Part shown: positions 37,124 through 45,606 of the stretch, piece after piece
Position numbering within the stretch: the stretch's first letter is position 1
Layout: each line of letters opens with the position of its first letter
NCBI GenBank assembly: GCA_949295085.1
Contig: CASFJS010000002.1
Location: forward strand, 28,597 to 92,596
Length of the DNA stretch: 64,000 nucleotides
Direction: 5' to 3'
From: an uncultured Pseudomonadota bacterium
GTDB taxonomy: Bacteria; Pseudomonadota; Alphaproteobacteria; RF32; CAG-239
Made by a program: the position numbers and the translations under genes
Notes under the pieces: generated by a model
The model's database searches: none
What the model was told of the DNA's origin: nothing
What the model saw: the letters and a program-made list of their open reading frames with translations, nothing else

Positions 37124-38167
37124 ATGGTTAAGGTTGTAACATTCGGTTGCCGGATTAATGCTTATGAATCTGAGGTAATTAAAGAAAAATTGGCACATCT
37201 TGACAATGTCGTGGTGGTCAACACTTGTGCCGTTACCGCCGAGGCAGAGCGCCAGTGCCGGCAGATGTTGCGTAAACTGCGGCGTGAAAATCCTACGGCC
37301 AAGATCGTGGTAACCGGCTGCGCAGCTCAGATTGCGCCGCAAAAATTTGCCTCTATGCCGGAGGTCGATTTGATTCTCGGCAATAAAGAAAAAGCGGATA
37401 TTGCAACCTTTTTAGCACAGCCTTTAGTCGAAAAGACCGTTGTCGGGGATATTTTTGCCTACGACGGGCACGATGCTTTTGTTATTACCGGATTTGAGGG
37501 GCGGCAACGCGCTTTTGTACAGATACAACAAGGGTGTGATCATCGCTGCACTTATTGTATCGTACCGCTTGCCCGCGGCCATAATCGTTCGGTGCCGGAA
37601 GCGGAAATTATCCGACAGATACGCGCGCTTTTAGCACAGGGGTTTGCCGAGATTTGCCTAACCGGCGTTGATGCCTGCTCATACCAACCGTCTTTCAGCG
37701 CTTTGGTTCGTCGTATTTTGCAAGAAATTCCGGAGCTGCCGTCGTTGCAGTTCGGCTCGTTGGATCCGGCGGCGATTGATGATGAATTTGTGGATCTGGT
37801 GCGCGATTATCCGAATATTGCGCCGCATTTTCATTTTTCGGTGCAGTCCGGCGATAATTTGATTTTGAAACGAATGAAACGCCGCCACAATCGCGAAGAT
37901 GTTATCAACTTGTGCCGCAAGCTTAAGGCCGCGCGACCGGAGGCGACGTTCGGCGCCGATTTTATTTGCGGTTTTCCGACCGAAAGCGAGGAAGCTTTTC
38001 AAAACACCATTAAACTGGTGCACGAGGCCGGCATTGGCAAACTGCACGTTTTTCCGTATTCCGAACGGCCGGGAACGCCGGCGGCATCAATGCCGCAGGT
38101 TCCGGTAACCGAGCGTAAGCGTCGAGCGGAAATTTTGCGTCGTGAAGGAGAAGTTGCGAATGGTTAA
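37124..38167 (+). CDS. mtaB: tRNA t6A37 methylthiotransferase MtaB-like
   Basis: A 347-residue radical-SAM methylthiotransferase, expected to convert t6A37 to ms2t6A37 in ANN-decoding tRNAs. The N-terminal UPF0004 domain has its three cluster Cys in FGCRINAYE, NTCAVT and TGCAAQ. The radical-SAM motif CxxxCxxC is in GCDHRCTYCIVP. FADFICGFPTE-type and PYSERPGTPA segments follow. It is shorter than usual (about 410-450) because the C-terminal TRAM domain is missing: the protein stops soon after KRRAEILRREGE. The stop overlaps the ftsY start by 8 nt. Confidence 0.87.
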   Translation: MVKVVTFGCRINAYESEVIKEKLAHLDNVVVVNTCAVTAEAERQCRQMLRKLRRENPTAKIVVTGCAAQIAPQKFASMPEVDLILGNKEKADIATFLAQPLVEKTVVGDIFAYDGHDAFVITGFEGRQRAFVQIQQGCDHRCTYCIVPLARGHNRSVPEAEIIRQIRALLAQGFAEICLTGVDACSYQPSFSALVRRILQEIPELPSLQFGSLDPAAIDDEFVDLVRDYPNIAPHFHFSVQSGDNLILKRMKRRHNREDVINLCRKLKAARPEATFGADFICGFPTESEEAFQNTIKLVHEAGIGKLHVFPYSERPGTPAASMPQVPVTERKRRAEILRREGEVANG

Positions 38168-39065
38168 CTGGTTAAACCGGCTGACGGCCGGATTGAAGAA
38201 ATCATCAGACAAACTTGGCGGCGGTATCGCTGATATTTTCAACAGGCGTAAGATTGATGCCGCAACGCTGGATGACCTCGAAGAAGCACTTATCGCTGCA
38301 GATATCGGCTATGCCGCCGCAGCGGAAATCATCAAAAATTTTGCATCGCGGCGGGCAGACAAAGACGTTTCTCTGCCGGAAATTAAGCAAATGCTGGCCG
38401 AAAACATATCCATCATCCTGAAACCTTGCGAAAAAAAGCTTGAATTTAATGCGGCCGTGCCGAATGTGGTGTTGATGATAGGAGTCAACGGTGCCGGCAA
38501 AACAACCGTCATCGGCAAGTTGGCGCACAAGTTTAAGGATAAAAAAGTCAGTCTGATTGCCGGAGATACTTTTCGTGCCGCCGCGGTTGAACAACTAAAA
38601 ATCTGGGGCGACCGCAATCATGTTCGCGTTTTTTCCGGCGCTCCGGGGTGCGATGCCGCCGGGTTGTGTTTTGATGGGCTTAAAGAGGCTGCCGAGCGGC
38701 AGGATGATATTGTCTTTATTGATACTGCCGGACGTCTGCAAAACAAAGTAAATTTGACCGAAGAACTCAAAAAAATTGTCCGCGTGGTACAAAAAGCCAT
38801 CCCCGACGCCCCGCATCATGTTTTGTTGTGTTTGGACGCCACAACCGGACAAAACGCACTCGATCAGGTTAAGATATTCAAAGAAGCGGCCGGCGTTAAC
38901 GGCCTGATTGTCAACAAACTTGATGGTACGGCCAAAGGCGGGGTTCTGGTCTCAGTTGCGCACGAAACCAAATTACCGGTTTATTATATCGGTGTCGGCG
39001 AGGGAATTGACGATTTGGCCGAATTTAAGGCCGATGAGTTTGCCTCTTCGTTGCTCGGAATATAA
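38160..39065 (+). CDS. ftsY: signal recognition particle receptor FtsY
   Basis: A 301-residue SRP GTPase comprising the NG domain only; the acidic A domain of E. coli FtsY is absent, as in many alphaproteobacteria. Motifs: GVNGAGKTTVIGKLA (P-loop), AGDTFRAAAVEQL, DTAGRLQNKVNL, and VNKLDGTAKGGVL (G4), with the closing loop GVGEGIDDLAEF. It docks ribosome-SRP complexes at the membrane. The ATG at 38160 has AAGGAG nine bases upstream. Coupled to mtaB. Confidence 0.95.
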   Translation: MVNWLNRLTAGLKKSSDKLGGGIADIFNRRKIDAATLDDLEEALIAADIGYAAAAEIIKNFASRRADKDVSLPEIKQMLAENISIILKPCEKKLEFNAAVPNVVLMIGVNGAGKTTVIGKLAHKFKDKKVSLIAGDTFRAAAVEQLKIWGDRNHVRVFSGAPGCDAAGLCFDGLKEAAERQDDIVFIDTAGRLQNKVNLTEELKKIVRVVQKAIPDAPHHVLLCLDATTGQNALDQVKIFKEAAGVNGLIVNKLDGTAKGGVLVSVAHETKLPVYYIGVGEGIDDLAEFKADEFASSLLGI

Positions 39066-39092
39066 AAAAAGCTGCCCTGAGGCAGCCAAAAA
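39064..39092. terminator. bidirectional terminator between ftsY and the META lipoprotein gene
   Basis: GGCTGCC-type stem GCTGCC/GGCAGC with loop CTGA, flanked by A runs on the left and a short A-rich run on the right, best suited to the minus strand. Confidence 0.7.
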
Positions 39093-39494
39093 TTATTCGG
39101 CCACGGCCGTATCTTCCGGCGTGTGGGGCTCAAAAACAAGCTCGCCGCCGTTATCGGTTATCAGCACCAAATAATTTCCCTGCATTTTATAAGATTTGAT
39201 ACGCGGCAAAATTTGCAGAAAATTTTGTTCGGCCTCCATAGCGTCTTCAGGCCCCATCATCAACGTGGTGGCAATCGGGCTAAAGCTGATACGTCCGTTA
39301 TCACCAAGCTTATAGGACCCCATCATATTGTTAACAACTTTGCCGTTAAACCGCCCGTTTTCGGCAAAACTGACGATAGTTGGGATATTATTGAGTGAAT
39401 CAACAAGTTTGTAAGAACCCGTCTTGAGCGGAGCAACGTCTTCGCCGCTGCAAGCAGCCAACATCATTAACAAAGCGACGGTCAGAATTCTCAT
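39093..39494 (-). CDS. META-domain (HslJ-like) lipoprotein
   Basis: A 133-residue lipoprotein with signal sequence MRILTVALLMMLAAC, lipobox LAAC and acylated Cys15. The mature part looks like a META/HslJ domain: YKLVDSLNNIPTIVSFAENGRFNGKVVNNMMGSYKLGDNGRISFSPIATTLMM at residues 27-80 follows the pattern of a strand-rich fold with a conserved NxxxGxY region. Such proteins are linked to envelope stress and novobiocin resistance but have no proven reaction. GAGGA precedes the ATG. Confidence 0.7.
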   Translation of the reverse strand: MRILTVALLMMLAACSGEDVAPLKTGSYKLVDSLNNIPTIVSFAENGRFNGKVVNNMMGSYKLGDNGRISFSPIATTLMMGPEDAMEAEQNFLQILPRIKSYKMQGNYLVLITDNGGELVFEPHTPEDTAVAE

Positions 39495-39551
39495 GTCTTT
39501 CCTCCTCATAAAATTATGTTCGATATATATAATTTACCAAGATAACGATAT

Positions 39552-40850
39552 CTAGTCTTCCTCGTCATTTTTAATCCGAACGATATCGGCGCCGACACCT
39601 TTCAGCTTTTCTTCCAGTTTTTCATAACCGCGGTCAAGATGATAAACACGGTTGACGGTAGTTTCGCCTTCGGCCACCAATCCGGCCAGAACCAGAGCAA
39701 AAGAAGCGCGCAGGTCGGTTGCCATCACCGGTGCGCCGGAGAGCTTTTTAACCCCGCGGACAATGGCGGAAGCATGTCCGTGAACATTGATATTGGCGCC
39801 CATGCGCAAAAGCTCCGGCACATGCATAAAACGGTTTTCAAAAATGGTTTCGGTAACCATTGAGGCGCCGTCAGCCGTCAGCATAAGCGCTAAAAATTGA
39901 GCCTGCAAATCAGTCGGAAATCCGGGAAAAGGCTCGGTCATAATATCTTTACCGACCAGATGACAACCTTTAGCGTCAACAATGATGCTGTTGTCGGTTT
40001 CGGCAATCCGCACCCCCATGTCTTTTAACACCTGCAACGGCTGGCGCAGGGTTTCCGGTCGGGCATTAATCAGCTCGATTCTGCCGCGGGTAATGGCGGC
40101 AGCCACGGCATAGGAGCCGGCCTCGATACGGTCGGCAATAACCTTGTGAACGGTACCGTGCAAAGATGAAACACCGTCGATAGTTAAAACCGAGGTACCG
40201 ATACCCTCAATTTTGGCGCCCATATCGTTGAGCATTCTGGCCAAATCGCCGATTTCCGGTTCTTTGGCGGCGTTTTCAAGCACGGTACGCCCCTCAGCCA
40301 AAACGGCGGCCATCAGAACATTGCAGGTAGCCCCGACCGAAACCCCCGGAAAAATAATGTGTGTTCCTTTGAGCCGGCCATCGGATTCGGCATAGATATA
40401 GCCGTTGCGGATTTCGATTTTGGCACCCATTTTTTCCAAAGACGACAGGTGAATATCCATCGGACGGGCGCCGATGGCACAACCGCCGGGAAGCGAGAGC
40501 TCGCATTTGCCATAGCGTGCCAACAAAGGACCTAACACATAGTAAGAGGCACGCATTTTGCGGACATAATCATACGGCGCAACCAGACTTTTGATGCTTT
40601 TGGTGCGATAGGAGTAGGTTTTGGTGGCGTGGCCGTCGACAAAGTCATCAAATTCGCTGATTTGGGTGCCGAGTTGCTCTAAAAGCAGATTCATCGCTTT
40701 GATGTCCGATAACATCGGCATATTGGTCAGCGTAACGGTTTCATCGGTTAAAAGCGAGGCGCAGATAAGCGGCAATGCGGCATTTTTGGCACCGCTGATA
40801 AAAATTTTGCCTTCCAAGACTCTGCCACCGTGAATTTTAATCTTGTCCAT
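39552..40850 (-). CDS. murA: UDP-N-acetylglucosamine 1-carboxyvinyltransferase
   Basis: A 432-residue EPSP-synthase-fold enzyme making UDP-GlcNAc-enolpyruvate, the first committed peptidoglycan step. [10 protein letters not shown] near residue 19 binds substrate; the catalytic Cys124 is in [10 protein letters not shown], so fosfomycin sensitivity is expected at this site. The start at 40850 has GGAGAA upstream, inside the end of the small upstream gene. Confidence 0.96.
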   Translation of the reverse strand: MDKIKIHGGRVLEGKIFISGAKNAALPLICASLLTDETVTLTNMPMLSDIKAMNLLLEQLGTQISEFDDFVDGHATKTYSYRTKSIKSLVAPYDYVRKMRASYYVLGPLLARYGKCELSLPGGCAIGARPMDIHLSSLEKMGAKIEIRNGYIYAESDGRLKGTHIIFPGVSVGATCNVLMAAVLAEGRTVLENAAKEPEIGDLARMLNDMGAKIEGIGTSVLTIDGVSSLHGTVHKVIADRIEAGSYAVAAAITRGRIELINARPETLRQPLQVLKDMGVRIAETDNSIIVDAKGCHLVGKDIMTEPFPGFPTDLQAQFLALMLTADGASMVTETIFENRFMHVPELLRMGANINVHGHASAIVRGVKKLSGAPVMATDLRASFALVLAGLVAEGETTVNRVYHLDRGYEKLEEKLKGVGADIVRIKNDEED

Positions 40851-40986
40851 GGAGTTTCTCCTTGAGTTGTTGGCGCTTTTCCTGCTGTAATTTGCGTTTT
40901 TTGAGGTTTTTTTGCAAAGCTTTAGCCTCGCGCGCAAAACGTTCGGCAGAGCGCGGTTGTTTTTTGTTTTTTGGGCTTTCGGCCAT
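40837..40986 (-). CDS. 49-residue basic helical protein upstream of murA
   Basis: A short reading frame of 49 codons starting ATG at 40986 with AAGGA ten bases upstream and ending TAA at 40837, overlapping the murA start by 14 nt. The product is very rich in Lys, Arg and Gln (about two thirds of residues from 9 to 46) and should form one long charged helix, for example [18 protein letters not shown]. It may act as an upstream leader coupled to murA, or bind nucleic acid. No family recognised, though similar Lys-rich small proteins sit before murA in other alphaproteobacteria as far as I recall. Confidence 0.6.
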   Translation of the reverse strand: MAESPKNKKQPRSAERFAREAKALQKNLKKRKLQQEKRQQLKEKLHGQD

Positions 40987-41120
40987 TGATTAATATCCTT
41001 ATAATTAGCAATATTTGTATTTATAGCACGAAAAAATAAAAAAAATAAGCAAAATAAAGAAAAAATCCCTTGATTTTTATTTTGGGGTTTTGTAAGGTGT
41101 GTTTCGCAAGTTAATATTTT

Positions 41121-41195
41121 GCCGCTATAGCTCAGTGGTAGAGCACACCCTTGGTAAGGGTGGGGTCGTAAGTCCGATTCTTACTAGCGGCACCA
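41121..41195 (+). tRNA. tRNA-Thr(GGT)
   Basis: Acceptor GCCGCTA/TAGCGGC, anticodon loop TTGGTAA (anticodon GGT), encoded CCA. The T-arm is GTAAG-TCCGATT-CTTAC, so base 55, normally U (pseudouridine), is C. The island from 41.2 to 46.9 kb begins right after this gene. Confidence 0.94.
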
Positions 41196-41310
41196 TTTTT
41201 AAGAATTCCGCCATTCGTGCGGATTTTTTATTTTTAAACAAATGCTTACAAAGTCCGATTTTTGAGTTTTTTATAATGATGATTTTAAAAGAACTATCGG
41301 ACTTTTATGT
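41190..41310. repeat. 120-bp direct repeat, copy A1
   Basis: Starts in the last bases of tRNA-Thr (GCACCATTTTT) and includes the terminator and an inverted repeat AGTCCGAT (41252-41259) / ATCGGACT (41296-41303) with a 36-base spacer. Copy A2 lies at 42845-42965 in the same orientation. The two copies enclose a 1.5-kb segment with two genes. Confidence 0.7.
41206..41230 (+). terminator. terminator of tRNA-Thr(GGT)
   Basis: TCCGC and GCGGA pair around CATTCGT and six T follow. Confidence 0.75.
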
Positions 41311-41385
41311 TTATCTCTTTACTTTTAAAGTTTTTATATATAATCTGTCCACAAATAGAATTATTATTTATAAAATCTTATAATT

Positions 41386-41748
41386 ATGGAAAGTGTTATT
41401 AATAGAGCGTATGTCATAGACGCTATCAAAAGGAACTGCCCCGTTATTTTAACAAGAGAGCAGATTTATGATTTCATAGAAGAAGCACGCAACCTAAACG
41501 ATGTAAAGAAGAATATAGCTTTCTTTGGGTTTGAAGATCTGAATAATATGAAACGTCAGGATTTTTATGACAGACAATCTAATTATGATTTTGTTCAAAC
41601 TGTCGAAAATACAGATCTTCCGCCAGAGGTTCAAGCAGAGTATGCAATTTTTTGGTTCTCATTTTACATTTGTCATGAAGCTGTTGCACATCCTTGGAGA
41701 GTGTACAGATGGTTGCAATACTGTCTTAAAAAGAAAATCTTATTCTAA
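41386..41748 (+). CDS. hypothetical protein
   Basis: A 120-residue soluble protein of unknown family, AT-rich in codon use like the rest of the island. It begins with a helical segment (SVINRAYVIDAIKRN) and has an aromatic-rich C-terminal half (EYAIFWFSFYICHEAVAHPWRVYRWLQYC). No ribosome-binding site is visible. It is the only plus-strand gene of the first cassette, convergent with the DinD-like gene. Confidence 0.5.
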   Translation: MESVINRAYVIDAIKRNCPVILTREQIYDFIEEARNLNDVKKNIAFFGFEDLNNMKRQDFYDRQSNYDFVQTVENTDLPPEVQAEYAIFWFSFYICHEAVAHPWRVYRWLQYCLKKKILF

Positions 41749-41808
41749 ATTTGATGAAAATACAGTTGGCTTGAAAGTCAGCTGTATTTTATTGTGGCAA
41801 TTTAATAA

Positions 41809-42657
41809 CTACTTAGATTTATTTGTGTGCAGTCTTTTTTGCTTTTTATTTTCAGGTAAATAGTTTTCATCGGTTACAACTTTTTGGCCTGTACGTTCTT
41901 CAAAGTCTTCTTTTGCGCGTTTGGAGATATTGCCACCGATTTTGGCCGCTTGTTTATTTTCTTTCATCCCGGTCGCATTTGTATTTTCTGCAACCTGACG
42001 AGTTGACAGTTCAGCCAAAGCGGTAAAAATAAGTTCAGCTTCGCTCATATGGTCACGCAAATTTTGAGATTTTAGGCCTTTCAATTGTTTATGTTCTTTA
42101 ACGGATAATCCAGACCATTCTTGATGAATAATATTTGTCAAAATAGCATATTCTTCATCCTTGGTAATTTCGTGTTCTTTCCAATAATCGGTTAATTTAT
42201 TACGGGTTTCTTGCCCCATCATGCGTTGCTGAATCCATTTTTCGGAATGGCCGAGTTTTTGCCAGTTTTCACGAGCCCGGTCGATACTTAATGACGGATC
42301 GGCTGTTTCTTTCATTCGTTCATAACCAACCCTAGCCAACCATTGTTTGATGGGTTCTGCTTTTGGACTAGGAACAGATTGCACAATACGTAACATTGTT
42401 TCGGCTGTAGCCGCCGCAGTAAAATATTGTTTGCCATCAGCAGCGGGCATTTTCAGTTTATGACAATTTGTCACAGACTGACTACCTTCTTTTCTTAATC
42501 GCTCAGCCAGCTTGTTCCAGTAGTTCTGTGCAGTTTTATAGTCTTTTTCAATTAGAATTGCAATCACATCAATGACCGAAAAATACCAAATATCTTTTTC
42601 TTCATCATAAACAGACCGAATTTTCTTCTGCTCAAAAAGTTTAATATCGTTTTTCAT
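41809..42657 (-). CDS. DinD-like BRO-N domain protein
   Basis: A 282-residue protein. Residues 5-105 form a BRO-N domain (IRSVYDEEKDIWYFSVIDVIAILIE, then YWNKLAERLRKEG and AETMLRIVQSVPSPKAEPIKQWLA). The rest resembles DNA-damage-inducible protein D: RARENWQKLGHSEKWIQQRMMGQETRNKLTDYW, EYAILTNIIHQEWSG and the basic Lys-rich end. DinD inhibits RecA filaments; BRO-N proteins are also phage antirepressors. The ATG at 42657 is preferred to an in-frame TTG. Repeat R1 lies about 140 bases upstream. Confidence 0.8.
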   Translation of the reverse strand: MKNDIKLFEQKKIRSVYDEEKDIWYFSVIDVIAILIEKDYKTAQNYWNKLAERLRKEGSQSVTNCHKLKMPAADGKQYFTAAATAETMLRIVQSVPSPKAEPIKQWLARVGYERMKETADPSLSIDRARENWQKLGHSEKWIQQRMMGQETRNKLTDYWKEHEITKDEEYAILTNIIHQEWSGLSVKEHKQLKGLKSQNLRDHMSEAELIFTALAELSTRQVAENTNATGMKENKQAAKIGGNISKRAKEDFEERTGQKVVTDENYLPENKKQKRLHTNKSK

Positions 42658-42799
42658 GGGCAAGATATCCTAAAATTTTATATTTATTTTAGTTTAACCG
42701 GATATTGCTAAAATTTACATAATAAAATCAAATTGCCAACAATTCAGATTGGTTCAGCTCCAAGTTATCCTCAAACAGCTCCATTTTCTTGGTTAACTG

Positions 42800-42855
42800 C
42801 TTAAAATCCTCATAATCCTTAGTCCGATAACTGCACAGTATCACGCACCATTTTT
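42800..42855 (-). repeat. island repeat R1
   Basis: Core AGTCCGATAACTGCAC at 42821-42836, then GCACCATTTTT. Nearly identical to R2 at 44578 and related to R3 at 46120 and R4 at 46882. Confidence 0.8.
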
Positions 42856-42965
42856 GATATTTCCGCCCTCATGGCGGATTTTTTGTTTTTAAACAAACAC
42901 TTATTTAGTCCGATTTTGGTGGTTTTTAATTTAATATTTTTTACAAAGTTATCGGACTTTTTGAT
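42845..42965. repeat. 120-bp direct repeat, copy A2
   Basis: Second copy of the sequence found directly after tRNA-Thr(GGT). The terminator (CCGCC/GGCGG then T run, 42861-42884) is kept, as is the inverted repeat AGTCCGAT (42907-42914) / ATCGGACT (42951-42958) with the same 36-base spacer, though the spacer sequence itself differs. Confidence 0.7.
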
Positions 42966-43017
42966 AAAAAGATAAGAAAATAAAGCGTTTTATTCAATAA
43001 AAGTCCTGTCCGATAAA

Positions 43018-44085
43018 TTAACAATAATCATCAAAGACATCACCACCTGTCCATTCTTCACCGAGTGCTAGAGTATAATACTTGTCCGCTCCATCATCTG
43101 AAAAATAACTTCCGCCATTTATATGTACAAACAAATTATTTTCAAAGATTATTTTTGCAATACATAGATTTTTTACTCCGCTCTCATTACAAGTTTGTAC
43201 TACTATAGTATTTTTATCTTTGGATAAACCAAACTTAATAATCTCTGATTGACCATATTGATTTTTACTAAATATTTTTCCAATTTGTAAATTTTTTAGA
43301 TAATCCTCTAATGGTGTGTCGCTAATTTCTGTAGGGCAGCAAGGAAATTCTGAAGGTGTCTGCCAGTTTCTTTGCGCCGCTCCTCCTGTTAAAGATTCTA
43401 TACAATCAGGGATTTCTTCTTCATTATCGTTTTCTTGATATTCTGTTTTGAAAAAATCATCTGGTAATGTGCTGTTTTTTTCACTTTTCCAAATTTTTTT
43501 CCACTTATCCATATTATTATTCAGAGTTGGTATTCGTTTTTCATATATCCATTGGCCAATTTTTCCTCCTGAAGATGGAATATCACTTTTAGCCCATTCT
43601 TCAAGTTTTTCACGACTAATTCGGGCTTCTTCAGGTGTAACGCTTCGCATCCAAGAAAAGTTTGGATCTAGTTTGCTTTCACCTAGAAGATTGGGATTTT
43701 CTAAAAAGGCTTCTATGCTTCCACAAATAGCAATAATTCGTTTTCGTGTTATTGGATTATTAAGGATATTTTCTAGTCTTGTGACCCAATGTAAATTTTC
43801 AGGACGGTTATTCTGCCTATTAGTATCTTTATGATCTACAATATGTTGAGATGAGGGAGATTCTCCATGAAATGCTGTAGCAACAATACGATGTATCTGT
43901 ACACCTGCAATATATAAATATCCTTTATCTCCAAGTTTCCCAAAAGTCCATTTATTATCTAATGGGCGAATTTTATTTGCATCGTTTGGATATCTTAAAA
44001 CGGCACCATTATTTCGGACAAGATATGTTTCATTCTTATAAATGCATTGTTTTTCTTCATTATAATATTCGTCTGTGCCAAACAT
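43018..44085 (-). CDS. HNH endonuclease domain protein
   Basis: A 355-residue protein. The HNH motif is in HIVDHKDTNRQNNRPENLHWVT at about residues 80-100, preceded by VQIHRIVATAFHG, the layout of HNH_3/NUMOD4-type homing or phage endonucleases. A C-terminal part of over 200 residues is unrelated to known homing enzymes and ends in a strand-rich segment. The start at 44085 is chosen because GAGGA lies five bases upstream; the upstream gene stops just before. Probably cotranscribed with the 117-residue membrane-anchored protein. Function (mobility, defence, or phage) unknown. Confidence 0.7.
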   Translation of the reverse strand: MFGTDEYYNEEKQCIYKNETYLVRNNGAVLRYPNDANKIRPLDNKWTFGKLGDKGYLYIAGVQIHRIVATAFHGESPSSQHIVDHKDTNRQNNRPENLHWVTRLENILNNPITRKRIIAICGSIEAFLENPNLLGESKLDPNFSWMRSVTPEEARISREKLEEWAKSDIPSSGGKIGQWIYEKRIPTLNNNMDKWKKIWKSEKNSTLPDDFFKTEYQENDNEEEIPDCIESLTGGAAQRNWQTPSEFPCCPTEISDTPLEDYLKNLQIGKIFSKNQYGQSEIIKFGLSKDKNTIVVQTCNESGVKNLCIAKIIFENNLFVHINGGSYFSDDGADKYYTLALGEEWTGGDVFDDYC

Positions 44086-44092
44086 CAATTCC

Positions 44093-44446
44093 TCATTCAA
44101 TTATTACCGCGGGAACAGTTTTCATTCCAAATTTTGTTTCATATTGGAATGTTCCTATTTGTTTAGGACACTTATCCTTCGGGACAGATATTATTTCACC
44201 ATCGTAATAGGATTTTTCACTTTCATCTAGCAAAAACACAATTGTATCATCAGGAAATTTTCCTATCCTAGCTAACGCTTCTCCTGGGCTTATTGCTTGA
44301 AAAACTTCTAATTTATTGGTGTGAAAACATTTTCCTTCTTTCTCAAATAAAACTAATCCACTACTATTATTTGCTAATGCACCAATAATGAATATAAATG
44401 CAATACCACAAATGAAACCTAGTAAAAATATTCCAAATTTTTTCAT
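44093..44446 (-). CDS. small membrane-anchored protein
   Basis: A 117-residue protein with one N-terminal transmembrane helix (about 5-27, FGIFLLGFICGIAFIFIIGALA) and an outside domain with FHTNKLEVFQAISPGEALARIG and a Lys/Asp-rich end. It may be a single-pass inner-membrane protein. No family recognised. It ends eight bases before the HNH start, so the two form a cassette operon. Confidence 0.6.
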   Translation of the reverse strand: MKKFGIFLLGFICGIAFIFIIGALANNSSGLVLFEKEGKCFHTNKLEVFQAISPGEALARIGKFPDDTIVFLLDESEKSYYDGEIISVPKDKCPKQIGTFQYETKFGMKTVPAVIIE

Positions 44447-44577
44447 AGCAACCTCAATATTTAAGTAATTTTTTTTATAACTTTAAGCTATATGTTTATA
44501 AAAATCAATAAATAACCTTTAATTGTCAGTTACGGTCTCCAAGGTCATTAAGTAAAAAAATTTTGCGTGAAATTTCC

Positions 44578-44633
44578 TTAAATTCCTCATACTCATTAGT
44601 CCGATAACTGCACAGTATCGCGCACCATTTTTT
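44578..44633 (-). repeat. island repeat R2
   Basis: Shares AGTCCGATAACTGCAC and the following CGCACCATTTTT with R1. In one minus-strand frame it reads CSYRTNEYEEFK and stops near 44530, like the ends read from R1 and R4. Confidence 0.8.
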
Positions 44634-44684
44634 AGAGGGGTATTTTTAAAATGGTAAAATATAAATAAAATGATTTTTCACAGT

Positions 44685-45347
44685 TCATTTATTCTCTAAT
44701 ATAGTAGGAGTTTCAATAATAAATCCTTTTTTTACCGTACTTATACCCAACCCAAATAAAATTAAAGATCCTACTACTGCTAAGAAACTTAATATTGAAA
44801 AAACATTGCCTAAAATGCCAAATTTTTTTTCTTTATTTTGCTCAAGGCTAATTTCGTTTTGTTTTGTTTCTATAAAAACATTTATATCTTCAATTTTAGA
44901 AACAAAAAAATCTTTAGTGTTAGGTTGTGTCGTTTTCTCTTTTACAAGGAACATTTTTTCTTCATCTAATTGACGAATTATAACGTTTAGCATCTTTTCC
45001 CGTCCCATACAAGCACATTCATCTTGATAAAAGATTTGAGTGATGTATGCTAATAAAATACAAATTATTGAACAAATAGCACCCCAGGAAAAGAATGTAA
45101 CAGCATCAAGAAGAGGAGTAAAAACACTTTTTAAATCTAACGATGATGAAGTAAACAATGTTAATACAGATACAGCAGCAGTTCCATTTAATAAAAAAAG
45201 AGCTTTTATCCCCATCTTTGCATAATCTATCACATGCTGCAGCATATGAAAATCGGCCTGATCAAACTGCTGACAATATATTGACATTTCTTGAGCCTGT
45301 TTATTTTTTAGCTCTAATAATTGGTGCGTAAATTTTTCAAAATCCAT
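44685..45347 (-). CDS. multi-pass membrane protein with coiled coil
   Basis: A 220-residue protein: an N-terminal amphipathic helix (1-45), two transmembrane helices (about 47-68 and 85-108), a cytosolic helical segment with coiled-coil character (120-175), and a third transmembrane helix (185-205). The IKALFLLNGTAAVSVL segment is like that of a group of prophage- and island-borne membrane proteins. The layout resembles SLATT-type membrane effectors, but this is only a shape resemblance. AGGGG precedes the ATG. No partner enzyme is next to it. Confidence 0.6.
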   Translation of the reverse strand: MDFEKFTHQLLELKNKQAQEMSIYCQQFDQADFHMLQHVIDYAKMGIKALFLLNGTAAVSVLTLFTSSSLDLKSVFTPLLDAVTFFSWGAICSIICILLAYITQIFYQDECACMGREKMLNVIIRQLDEEKMFLVKEKTTQPNTKDFFVSKIEDINVFIETKQNEISLEQNKEKKFGILGNVFSILSFLAVVGSLILFGLGISTVKKGFIIETPTILENK

Positions 45348-45606
45348 AATTTCCCCTGCCCATATCTAAAAAAATTTAAATTTAATTTATAAATGATAAG
45401 GAAAGGTATAAAATATTTTTGTATAATTTTAAATACAATTTTCTTCTGTTAATTTCCCAATTACCTTTTTTACTTCGTTCCCCATACACCCATACAATAT
45501 CCAGACCTCTTGTTAAAATCATCGACTCCTAGTGTTCTTTTCCTTTGTATTTAAGCTGTTTTTAAGAATTATATTTTATCCTTACCGGTATAACGAAGGA
45601 AATAAA

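Larger units (their letters stand above)
42658..43017. other. intergenic region of repeats between two cassettes
   Basis: Contents: the upstream region of the DinD-like gene, repeat R1 (42800-42855), and direct-repeat copy A2 with its terminator. In one minus-strand frame R1 reads as the end of a protein (CSYRTKDYEDFK, stop near 42722), so it may be a gene remnant. No intact gene. Confidence 0.6.
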
